Shown here: piece by piece, positions 1 to 10,694 of the stretch
How positions within the stretch are numbered: the first letter of the stretch is position 1
Layout of the letters: each line of letters opens with the position of its first letter
From: Macrostomum hystrix
Taxonomy: Eukaryota; Platyhelminthes; Macrostomidae
Assembly (NCBI GenBank): GCA_950097015.1
Contig: CATNEN010000010.1
Coordinates: 2,124,501 to 2,188,500, forward strand
DNA: 64,000 bases
Reading direction: 5' to 3'
Position numbers and translations under genes: made by a program
Notes under the pieces: model-generated
The model's database searches: none
What the model saw: only the letters and a program-made list of their open reading frames with translations
Told to the model about the DNA's origin: nothing

Positions 1-1534
1 CACACCTGTTCTCTCCTCTCAACTCCTGTTCTCTCCCCTCAACTCCTGTTCTCTCCCCTCACACTCCTGTTCTCTCCCCTCACACTCCTGTTCTCTCCCC
101 TCACACTCCTGTTCTCTCCGATCCGACTCCTGTTCTCTCCGATCCGACTCCTGTTCTCTCCGATCCGACTCCTGTTCTCCCCTCACACTCCTGTTCTCTC
201 CGATTCGACTCCTGTTCTCTCCGATCCGACTCCTGTTCTCCCCTCACACTCCTGTTCTCTCCGATCCAACTCCTGTTCTCTCCGATCCGACTCCTGTTCT
301 CTCCGATCCGACTCCTGTTCTCCCCTCACACTCCTGTTCTCTCCCCTCACACACCTGTTCTCTCCCCTCACACTCCTGTTCTCTCCCCTCACACTCCTGT
401 TCTCTCCCCTCACACTCCTGTTCTCTCCCCTCACACTCCTGTTCTCTCCCCTCACACACCTGTTCTCTCCCCTCACACACCTGTTCTCTCCCCTCACACT
501 CCTGTTCTCTCCCCTCAACTCCTGTTCTCTCCCCTCACACTCCTGTTCTCTCCCCTCACACTCCTGTTCTCTCCCCTCACACTCCTGTTCTCTCCCCTCA
601 CACTCCTGTTCTCTCCCCTCAACTCCTGTTCTCTCCTCTCACACCCCTGTTCTCTCCCCTCACACACCTGTTCTCTCCTCTCAACTCCTGTTCTCTCCCC
701 TCAACTCCTGTTCTCTCCTCTCAACTCCTGTTCTCTCCCCTCAACTCCTGTTCTCTCCCCCCACACTCCTGTTCTCTCCCCTCAACTCCTGTTCTCTCCC
801 CTCAACTCCTGTTCTCTCCCCTCAACTCCTGTTCTCTCCCCTCACACTCCTGTTCTCTCCCCTCACACTCCTGTTCTCTCCCCTCAACTCCTGTTCTCTC
901 CCCTCACACTCCTGTTCTCTCCCCTCAAACCTGTTCTCTCCCCTCACACTCCTGTTCTCTCCCCTCAACTCCTGTTCTCTCCCCTCACACTCCTGTTCTC
1001 TCCCCTCACACTTCTGTTCTCTCCGATCCGACTCCTGTTCTCTCCCCTCACACTCCTGTTCTCTCCCCTCAACTCCTGTTCTCTCCCCTCACACTCCTGT
1101 TCTCTCCCCTCACACTCCTGTTCTCTCCCCCCACACTCCTGTTCTCTCCCCTCAACTCCTGTTCTCTCCCCTCACACTACTGTTCTCTCCCCTCACACTC
1201 CTGTTCTCTCCCCTCACACACCTGTTCTGTCCCCTCACACTCCTGTTCTCTCCCCTCACACACCTGTTCTCTCCCCTCACACTACTGTTCTCTCCCCTCA
1301 CACTCCTGTTCTCTCCCTTCACACACCTGTTCTCTCCCCTCAACTCCTGTTCTCTCCTCTCACACTCCTGTTCTCTCCCCTCAACTCCTGTTCTCTCCCC
1401 TCAACTCATGTTCTCTCCCCTCACACACCTGTTCTCTCCCCTCAACTCCTGTTCTCTCCCCTCAACTCATGTTCTCTCCCCTCACACACCTGTTCTCTCC
1501 CCTCAACTCCTGTTCTCTCCCCTCAACTCATGTT
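1..1534. repeat. 20/21-bp minisatellite array (about 70+ units)
   Basis: Near-continuous tandem array whose unit reads roughly ACTCCTGTTCTCTCCCCTC with 20-bp (CAACTCC) and 21-bp (CACACTCC or CGATCCGACTCC) variants interspersed in blocks. It starts before the window and ends near 1534 with three ATG-containing variants. The 21-bp variant gives open heptapeptide frames on the minus strand; these are by-products of the period, not genes. Confidence 0.97.
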
Positions 1535-3084
1535 CTGCTCATTTGCCATTACCTCATCTCGCTAATCCACTTGTCTTGCGCTTTTTAGAATCTGCACTTT
1601 TCTCACTGCTGCTGAAATCACAGCAGTGGAATCTACTACTGCCAGAAAGGCACATCCATCACTTCTACGTCCGCTCGCTGTACTTTTGGTATCCAAAAAT
1701 ATTTATTTTCTATTATTTTATTTTTTTCCTATACACATTTCATTTGCATGTGTTAGCGCAACGGGCTGTGTCTAGGCTAGGACAAATTCAGAAATAATTT
1801 AGTTCATGAATGCACTTGCCTGTAACTTTCCACAGGGTCTGCGCCAGTGCACTTTTGTCTTTGGCAGATTTTTTCAGAAGAAGAAGTACACAAATGTTAA
1901 TAGTAATATTATTGTGTCCCCAGAGACAGGGCTTGGCTGGCACTGCCGGCCGCACCCCCGAGTACTCCACTAAAGCCCCAGCCCCCTATCTCTATTCGAC
2001 TTTCTGCTTGGGTCTTCCTCCAGCAGAGCGAACCGATACTGTCATTTTTCTGCAGTTCGAACACTCATTCTCACTGTGCTCTGTTATCTCCGGGGCCAAG
2101 TCCTCAGGTTGAGTAGAATAGCTAAACATTAGAATGAAGAATTTGGTTAAAAGTATTGCGAGCGTTGAGTAGCGTTAAAACTCTGAATTTTCTGCCCTTT
2201 TGCATAGTTATCAGACTCATAGATAGGATGAACCTGTTTAACCAGATGTACAGTCTGTCAGTCAGTGGCACAGCCCATTGCGTACAGGCTGCATGCAGTG
2301 CAGCTGCTCAGTCTAAGCAATGGGGTCAGCGGCACCCGCCAAGCGTGAAAGAAACTAATATTTCCTGATTACTGACACAGAAAGTTTTAAACACTTCATT
2401 CGAGCTAATGAAAGAATAAAGCGAACTTTTGAAACGGTTGAGTTGATTCTACGTGCCTGTTTACTCACATTGTGTGCGCACCTGTGACGGCAGCGAGGAG
2501 TATCAGCTGAATTTACTGCTTAAAAAATTATCTAGAAAGTTTTCTGGAAAATTATCGCAAACTTAAAAACTGGTTGGCACTTGAAAATTGTCTCAGACAA
2601 AGCTGAAAGTGTGAATAACAACTCGGAGGGTGTCCCTGTTTAGGTTCGTGAAGAGGTCAGCAAGCGAAGAGAAATTCACCTAATTGGTGCTGCTAATTTG
2701 TTGCCTCCGAGTTTCGGTACGAATAAGAAGCTAGAAATAAAAAATTCACAATTTCCTGAACTGTGTTAAAGTCTGGAAGCAGATTTCGGAAGACCTAAGA
2801 GTTAATTGCGATTTAGCGTCAAACTTTCTGCTTAGACAGACGAAACAATTTTCGGAAATTGCTCAGTCCAAGCTGGGGAAACTGGTACAGCTGACCTGAA
2901 ATTTGAGCGTCAGTAATTTTGCTGGTGGCTGCCAAACCTGACGATCTTTTCGAATCGGAGAAGACTCCACTAAGAGGTGCTTTATAACACGGTTTTAAGC
3001 TAATAAAGCGTGCTTAAATGCTTTTGGTAAATGAAAAATGGGGAGATTAGTTTTTAGTCTATGTACCAGACCATGCGGGAGTCA
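1535..3084. other. Intergenic, no gene recognised
   Basis: AT-rich unique-looking sequence. Short open frames exist on both strands, but none has a recognisable domain, codon bias like the real exons, or conserved splice partners. I see no feature to annotate. Confidence 0.6.
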
Positions 3085-3445
3085 CGAAAGCAATGGTGAT
3101 TACCATGGACGTCATCCGCTGGGTCCGCGACCTGTTTACGAACCGGCGCGCTTTCGTCCGCTCATGCGGCTCGGCCGGCCAGATCCGGATTTTCCGGATG
3201 GGCTTCCACAGGGATCGGTCCTGGCGCCAACCTTCTGTATCATCTTCATAGACGGCCTCATGGAGGACCAGCTCATCCCACGAGTTGGACGCCGCTCCGC
3301 CTGTCTACCTCGAGGGCTCTGCGCTTATTTACTGCTCTTGCTAGAAGCTACTGGGCGTCACTTTTGACCCGCCGCTGAAGCTCCACCGCCATACATAGAC
3401 CTTGTACCGCACCTACGCCGAGACGGTGGTTCTGGATGGGGTTTC
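3085..3445 (+). mobile_element. Degenerate non-LTR retrotransposon reverse transcriptase fragment
   Basis: Translation across a frame change gives a reverse-transcriptase palm segment. One frame reads VIRWVRDLFTNRRAFVRSCG near 3105-3170. A second frame reads LPQGSVLAPTFCIIFIDGL near 3205-3260, matching the conserved (G/L)xPQGSxLSPxLF...I.DL block of LINE reverse transcriptases. The catalytic FADD block that should follow is missing and the sequence jumps to a short LGVTFDPPLKL-like piece. Frameshifts and the deletion make it a dead fragment. GC content is clearly higher than the flanks. Confidence 0.8.
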
Positions 3446-5440
3446 ATATTTCTAACATTGTAGCTGTTTCAGATTAGTTCACAATAGATGAATTTGGCTA
3501 AAAATTACATTATCCATATCCATAATCCATATTCGCTTAAAAATACCTTCAACAATTGTTCTCCACGAGTCGAGAGCCTTGCGTACTTCTCATTTAGTAG
3601 TTTTTGTAATCACAACTAACCCGAGCTATAGGATAAAGCTATATGAAAATCTGGCTCGCAACAGAAAGCTATCGAAAGGACAGAGTCACGACCAGTCTGT
3701 TTGTTCGAGCGAAATGACGACAAATAAGAATTACGGTAGACAAACACAAACGGACCCACATTTCGTCAAATCCAATGCTGATTTAATAATTATTTAGCTT
3801 AAAATTAAAATCAGATGCAAAGCATTAAAAGCAAAGTCGGATCGAACATCAGTGGCTCTAACGCAGGGCTGCAATTAAACCATCTCATTTCCAATCTTGG
3901 CTAATCGGCGTACCTATTAGGTGCCTATTTTCTAGTGCAATTTTCTCTTTAGAGATGTTCACCGAAGAATTGAAATCCTCAGATCGCCATGTCTACTCGC
4001 TCGGCCTGTCTACAGCTCCAGCCCTACGAACATTGAATTGGCTGTTGAGTTTGGCAAAAAAGTCTCACGGACCAGAGTTGTAGAGCACCACATTGCACGT
4101 ATTCAAACACAAAGGGCTTTGGAGCCACAAAGCATCACAACTAGAATGCTGCCGGAGCCCAACACGGTAGGAATTATGACAAAAAAGATAATTGCTGACA
4201 GTTTGTGTGTTCTTGGAAATCCATTATCTTAATATCCAAATCATTGGGCCTGTAATTACATTCGATACGCAATACCGACGTATTCCGCACATTCTTTCGC
4301 TCGTTGGTCTAATTGACCTTCTGAGAGAACCATACGCCCCTACCTAAATATTCCCATTTAATAAAACTCGCTAGGTTCTGATGAAAAGTATCGACCATGA
4401 GCTATGAGCTAAGATGCCAAGGCACAATAAGGAGGCTAATTCGACTGGAACGCTAAGATAGCAGGAGGACATAAAAGGACAGGTATTTTTTTACAGATAT
4501 GTAATGCAGTATCTTTTTGGCTCTATGAATAAAATTGCAAGAACGGTACGCTAAGGGTTCATTGAAGGTGACTTATCTCGCTAATACAGGTTGACATTTA
4601 AGTGTTTTGAACAACTGTATTCTTGCTTCACTCCTGAGGCACAAGGCAAAAAGTAACAAACAAAAAACATTATTTTAGAGCGTGCAGTTTACAAACCTTT
4701 GACATTCACTGTCCTGCAACTAATGCACAGTGCGCACATTTTTGAGATGCGCTTTTTTCCGGATTGTTTCGGAGCCACAGAGCCCAGACGTGGAGTGCAA
4801 GCTGTTTAGTAGAGACAAGGAATTCTCGTTCTCTAGCTAAATTTGAATTGACTGGTCATGGTTGAAAGTTTTCTCTCGTTACAACGCTTAATACCAACAT
4901 GGTATGGGCCTACTATTAGTAGACAGAAAGCAAAGGTATTGCCTTTCATTTTCAGCTGATTCCGCATTTTTTCTGTTGCAACTACTGTTGTGGCCCTTTC
5001 GCGAAATTGAATAAACAAAATAAGCAGCTATGCTCAATCGACACTGCTCGTGCTCAGTGCATTATGATTCGAGACACATTCTTGACATAATGTACACTAA
5101 AATTGTTATATTGTTTCGTTGAAGGCAATGTTTGTGAGTTCGCTTGAACTAGACAGAAAAACCCAACGATCGATACCCAACCCAACAACGATAAGAAACG
5201 AGCAGCCCAGCCAATAATAATGAAAACGACATATATTTTTTCACTAAAACGGCTCTTTTAGGGGCCACAACAAAAATGATTACAAATAATCGCGTGACAT
5301 CCTCGCTTAAAGCTTGATATTCATGCGACATCCTATCATCCAATAATATTTCCTTAATGATCCCAATTAGAACCGTCTGCTACTGCTATATCAACTGCTA
5401 CAACAGTTGATATAGCATCCGGCGATGCCGATAAGGCCGG
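3446..5440. other. Intergenic, no gene recognised
   Basis: AT-rich sequence between two LINE fragments. Only short unsupported open frames are present on either strand. No tandem array, RNA gene or conserved exon was seen. Confidence 0.6.
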
Positions 5441-6455
5441 AAGTTAGAGTCGCCCGATGAGCACCGCTGGGGAGTCCATCAACTCCTCCGATTAGAGACA
5501 GCTCGGAAGCCGTCGCCTCTTGGACAGTGTCCACCTTGCCGCAGTCTGGACAGAGGGGCCAGGGGGAGTCGTCGATGCCGAGCTGATGGCGGGTGCTTTA
5601 GTTGACGGTACTGGCGCCGGCGCGCAGCCGATTGATGAGCACCTGCTGGCGTCTGGGTAGTTCCGACGGCAAAGTCCAGGTCGGCCGAGCGCTGAGCTAG
5701 CTGTCTGTGGCGATCGTGACAGGCCTAAGGGGGTCAGGCAGGGAGCGACAAAAGCTAGAACCTTCAATGCTGGTCGTGAGTTCGGCGGTGAAGCCACTGC
5801 AGAACGCTCCTGCCACCGCGAGATGCTCCGTACCGGGCGGGTCCCACTCGGCGATGGCGGCGCCGCCTCCGCAGCGGACGACTTCGAGGACGGAGCCGCC
5901 CGTCCAGATGATTTGATATCCGGATCTAAGCTGGTCGATTCCAGTCGGCGGGAGCACTAGGTGGCATCGACTGCTGGTGACCTTGCTGAGGCTGATGTCA
6001 AAGCAGATCAGCTTCGTGAAGTGCTTCCCTGGTCGCAGCTTGGTGTCGTGGAGGATAACAGCACATGGTTGGATGGTTTCGAGTCGCGCAGCCATCTCGG
6101 TGTGACGGGCGAGCAGCCCGTTGCAATCGAGCTGCAGGACCAGGAGCTCTGGGCCGGGTCTCTTACGCCTTCTGCGACGCCGTTGTCTCGTCTGGTTGGC
6201 CAGTACCGGCTTCTGGTTGTCCGACTGGCTGTCCCCGCCTCTGAAGCGCATCACGTTGTGAAGCTTAGCCAAACTGCCAAAGTGAAGGTGAAGCTCGTCG
6301 CATAGAGCGGGCTGGTAGTTCGGGCTGTTCTGATATTGTTGCAGCACCCCTAGCTGGTGCGACACTTGTCGGCAGCCGATGGAGTTCGGTGCCGTCCTTG
6401 GAGGGGATCGCGTGCCACGTGGAGATGAAGGTCTCCACTGACCATTACGTCTCAC
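5441..6455 (-). mobile_element. Internally deleted LINE: endonuclease start joined to RNase H
   Basis: The minus-strand frame (6455 to 5697) starts with a basic arginine run, then ELLVLQLDCNGLLARHTEMA and TIQPCAVILHDTKLRPGK. These match the beginning of an apurinic-type endonuclease domain of LINE ORF2. About 100 residues later it reads GGGAAIAEWDPPG...GFTAELTTSIEG...PVTIATDS, which is the start and middle of a RNase H domain; the remainder follows in another frame down to about 5490. The rest of the endonuclease and the whole reverse transcriptase are missing, so this is a copy with a large internal deletion. Carrying RNase H after RT is typical of I-group LINEs. GC is well above the flanks. 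Confidence 0.8.
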
Positions 6456-8182
6456 AACAGGTTTTAGTGATATATATATTGTGATATATATGCAACAGCT
6501 ATTGCTACCGCTTCTGCTTGTACCCTTACATCCCTACTACCACCACTACTACGAGCGTATTATTGTTCCATTCATTGCTAAGCAGTCGCTATTCTATGCA
6601 GTCCAGGAAGTCATAAGAATGCTCAATCGCAGTTCTACCTCGAGCTACGCCCACAGTATACTCAATGCAGCTGAAAACTCCAGTGCTGATTCGGTGGGAA
6701 TTTCTCATGTGGCCATAAAGCCGGGGCCATCCACACTCGTCAAGGTCAAAGCCAGCTGGCAGAACAGTCAGCAAAGAGCGCTCGGAACGGAGCATCCAGT
6801 GCGGGCTGGCCATGACCCGGTCTAATCTAGATTCCTGTGCCGAGGAGCACAAAATTTTTTTCCGGCAATAAATTAACTTTGTTCTTTAGTGGTTGGAGAT
6901 TATTCATAAAAAGTCTCGGAAATTGAGATGAAGTTTCATAAGAATCATTGTTGATCGTAAGGCTTCATGTAAAGTGTCTGCAGTGAAATATATGCAACTA
7001 ATATTGAAAGCAACCAGGTGTATCTCAGTGAGGTTATATATAGTAAACAAGTTTACCATGCAAATTTTACTGAGTTTAAGAAGTCCTCTGGAAACTGTCT
7101 GAAATCACTGACTAGAAACATTTTTAAGAAGCATTGTACACCGGTGGCATTGTTGTCCTTCCTTCGTATTTTTTTCTTACCTCAAAGAAGAATTTAAGGG
7201 AACTTGTTGCAACTTGTCAGTCAAACCCGGTGCACCGTACACTTGTTTCCGCAGAGTGAGAACGCCTCTGTGTACCTGCCGTGATTAATCTAAAAAGCAC
7301 ACGGGTATCCCAAGAAGTGCATGAATCACACTTAGCTATCGGAGGAGCCCAGTCCGCTTTGAACCGGCATTTAGGGAGGCCGGGCCAGAAGATGCGGTCC
7401 CCAAACGTCCCAGCCTCTCCCTCCGCCCCTACCGCTCCTCCTTTCCTCACCATCAGTTTGCTACCAGTGGCAACGGAATGAAGGTGAGGGTGTGAGAGTG
7501 AGTGAGTGAGGGCAGAACAAGCACAGGAGAGAGACTGCCAGATGTTGGGAACAATGGCTTGTACTAGTAATATGCACTCCGAAGTCTGCAACTGTGGCAC
7601 AGATAGCCTGAGACCAATTAGGGCAAGCGGGGAGCCCAGGCTCGCCACTTAAGCTGCATTTAAAGATTCCAAGCACCAGCGGGCAGCTCGGTAGGCTAGT
7701 TTTTTCGCCAAGCGTCTGGACTGCCAAGTACTCCATTGCGCATTCAATCTACAACTGCCCTACAATAGTTGAAGAAGCTTCATACTTCATTATTTACCTG
7801 CTTAGCAAAGGGGCCAGCCATTGTCAGTGAAGTGAAGCTCTCTGTTTGGCAGCTTTCATCGCGTCTCAGATCAGTGCGCTCAATGCTTCCCGCCTTCTAA
7901 CTCACAGGCTGCAGTGTTGCGGGGGAGAAGATTGCCGGCTACATACTCCCGAGCTTCGGCCCTGCTATTTAACTGAGGGCCACTTGGCTACGAAAAGCGC
8001 CGCTAGCAACGACCAAATTAGATATCATTCGACAAGCCGATTGCTCCAGTATTTATTTCTATGTTAGCTGCCTTGTAAACATTCCCCTGAAGTGCCTGAA
8101 GCTCGTGATTCCAGAATATTAAACCGGGTCGCTCAGTCTGTCCCCGGCCAAATCTTAAAGATTCCCCCACCTACGCTTGTTA
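6456..8182. other. Upstream region of channel copy A
   Basis: 1.7 kb without a supported gene. A GC-richer patch lies around 7300-7740 and a short GTGA-rich run near 7488-7512. An 87-aa minus frame at 6589-6852 has no recognised domain. The promoter or 5' untranslated exons of copy A must lie here, but I cannot identify a TATA box, initiator or splice-leader acceptor with confidence. No similarity to the upstream region of copy B was visible. Confidence 0.5.
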
Positions 8183-10694
8183 ATGGCGACTGAAGACGTT
8201 CTCTGCATCGGTGACACTATCGCCCTGTACTCAGACGATGTGCTCGGATATGTATTCGCCATGCAGTCCAGGTGAGTACTAGATTATCTGTCTGATCAGT
8301 GTGCTGACTTAGTGTTTAAAACGTTTAGTTTCGAAACAATTTTCAACTTGTTAAACTTAAAGCCTAATTACCATTGAAAAATTTTCCATCATGCCGCTTT
8401 TGACTTAAACTTTGACTTATTTTGACAAGATAATCCTTGCTTGTTGAATTGCAGCTCAGCTCACGCCTACCTGGCAGTGAATAGTAAGGAGGACAAAGTG
8501 CAGCCGAGATGCCCGGATGCTCAGGGTGAGTTCATACTCACGATACTTTATAATAGTTGATAAGACACTAAAGGTTATAAAAAATCACGACGCTCCTTCC
8601 AGTGCTCTCCTTCAGGATCTGCGCCGCCAACCGGTACAAGCTGCAGAAGGCCTACCGAAAGCTGGCGGCCTCGTGCCTAGATGACTCCGGAAATGTGGGA
8701 CAGATGGCCCATTTGACTCAGGCCCGGGTGGGTGCCGCTGAACTACATGTGCTCATTCGAACTTCATGTTGTACTTATTCTTGCATTAGATTTGGTCGAA
8801 TCCTCACGTGTACTGAGACCCATAGACTGGTTCCATAGATATAGGTCTGGGCGACCACTTTGGCTAAGAAATGCTGACACCCGCCTTATGGCCACACAGA
8901 TCGCGGCAGCGGCGGAGGAAGAGGACAACGCCGTTGAGCAGCGTCGCCAGAAGGGAAAGAAGGTGCTGTACGGCCAGGTGGTCCAGCTGCAGCATGTCTT
9001 CTCGGGCAAGTTTGTGCATATCAGCACGCAGAACACGTCGCCGACAGAGAGCAGCAACATGCAGGTCACTCTGAGTGGCGACAACGCCGCCTTCGCCCTG
9101 TTCCGCGTGATGCCGCGGTTCAAGGTGAAGGGCGAGGGCGACCTGGTGCAGATCGAGGACCAGGTGGTGCTGGAGAGCGTGAAGAGCCCCGGCCAGTTCC
9201 TGCACGTCAGTCGGCACAAGTTCGAGAGCCACGTGCCGGTGTACGCGGACTCGTACGAGCTCAACCTGTCCGTCAGGTTCAGCGGCTTCACACTGATCAG
9301 GCGCTTCCACGAGACCGAGGACGAAGCCAACAAGATCAGAGCGGGCCAGCCGGTCAGGTTCTTCCACACCGAGTTGGAGGCCTACCTGGTGTGCGAGGGC
9401 ACTTTCAACGAGCCCGAAGTCGAGGACGTTCACCTGCGGGTGCGTGCGGTGGAGCAGACCAAGCCGAAGACCATGTTCCCGCCGACCTCCGCCATCTGCT
9501 ACTGGCAGCTCGAGTTCTTCGAGGGCTGCGTGAGCGGCGACATCATCAAGTGGGAGCAGCAGGTGCGCATCCGGCACATGTGCACCAGGAAGTTCCTCGT
9601 GATCGACAAGGACGGCCGACTGGCGCTGACGGAGGACCGCACGGACGCCAGGGCCGTGTTCCGGCTGCACCCAGTGCTCAGAGTGAGAATTTTCATCCCT
9701 GCTTTATGATTATTGGGGTTCATAGAAGTTTATCAGCAAATCTGCCACACCCCAGAAAAAGTAGTCTTCAAAATGTTCTCATTGACTTTAAATTACTCAA
9801 AGTTCGCATCGGCAGATAGCAGTAGGAAGCAGCTAACTTACAATGTAAGTACATGAAAAGATGGAACATCGCGCACCAACTGTATTCTGCAGCACAGAAA
9901 ACATACATCTGCTTCTCGCTTTGACTGAGAAATATGTACTTATTACTTTTTACTCAGTAACCTATAGCTTATTATTTTGCGACGCGTTTTCAGCCAAAGT
10001 TTAATGACAGATTTCTAAAAAATGTAAAGTCATTGAGTGCATGTGCTTTGCACCGCTACTTTCAGAAGTGTTTTTACACCAGTGGCATACATAATGAAGC
10101 GCTTTTAGTTAAATATGTTGCTCTGGCTTTTGCTTTTAATCCATAAAGGAGCGAGACGAAATTGAAGACGCAACTTACTGCCGCATTGAGCACGTAGTTA
10201 CTGGGGCCTGGCTGCATGGGAGCAAAGGTGAGTTGAGACCTAATTTAATAACAAAATTTAGCTGAATAAGGAATTTTCAGAGATTTCTCAGCTCTGAAAA
10301 AACCTGTTCAATCATTTTCAGAGGATTACATGCGCAAAACTCTCAAAGAAGATGCTGGCAGCTCCAACTCAATGGCTGGACTTGTGTGGTCGCAGGCGCC
10401 TTTGAAAAAGGTGATACAGTCGGTCTGTCTAGATAGGCTTTGAGAATACCAAGCCGACTTTTAAAGCCCTGAATTCTGCTTGGCTTATATTAGCTTGAGA
10501 GGTGTCCATTTAGCTTCAACTCACTGTTTTAACACCTGAGAAAATGCACCATACAAATTATTTCTCAGGTGAGCATCGTTCAAGAAATGCAGTTCGACGA
10601 CGCCTTCACAATCTACGCAGTGGAGGAGGACCTGGTGAAGATCTTCAACTACGCGGCTGGCTCAGTGCCATTCATCCAGAAACTCTGCCAGGAG
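8183..10694 (+). other. Copy A exons 1-7: N-terminal and MIR block
   Basis: Exons: 8183-8271, 8455-8525, 8603-8727, 8900-9682, 10149-10227, 10322-10410, 10569-10694. All have AG acceptors and GT donors. Exon 4 (261 aa) carries the MIR/beta-trefoil folds ([18 protein letters not shown], then [16 protein letters not shown], then [15 protein letters not shown]). The LRTTGR-like ligand loop of vertebrate IP3R is present as LRVRAV (residues 274-279). Exon 4 is identical to exon 4 of copy B. Confidence 0.9.

Noticed and set aside
183-1343. Minus-strand frames encoding RGENRSV heptapeptide repeats
   Set aside because: They arise only from the 21-bp period of the minisatellite and break wherever 20-bp units occur.
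1408-1797. 129-aa ORF at the edge of the minisatellite
   Set aside because: Half is repeat-encoded and the rest has a random hydrophobic composition from AT-rich DNA.
6589-6852. 87-aa minus-strand ORF
   Set aside because: No recognisable domain and no splice partner. It could be a transposon scrap, but I cannot support a call.
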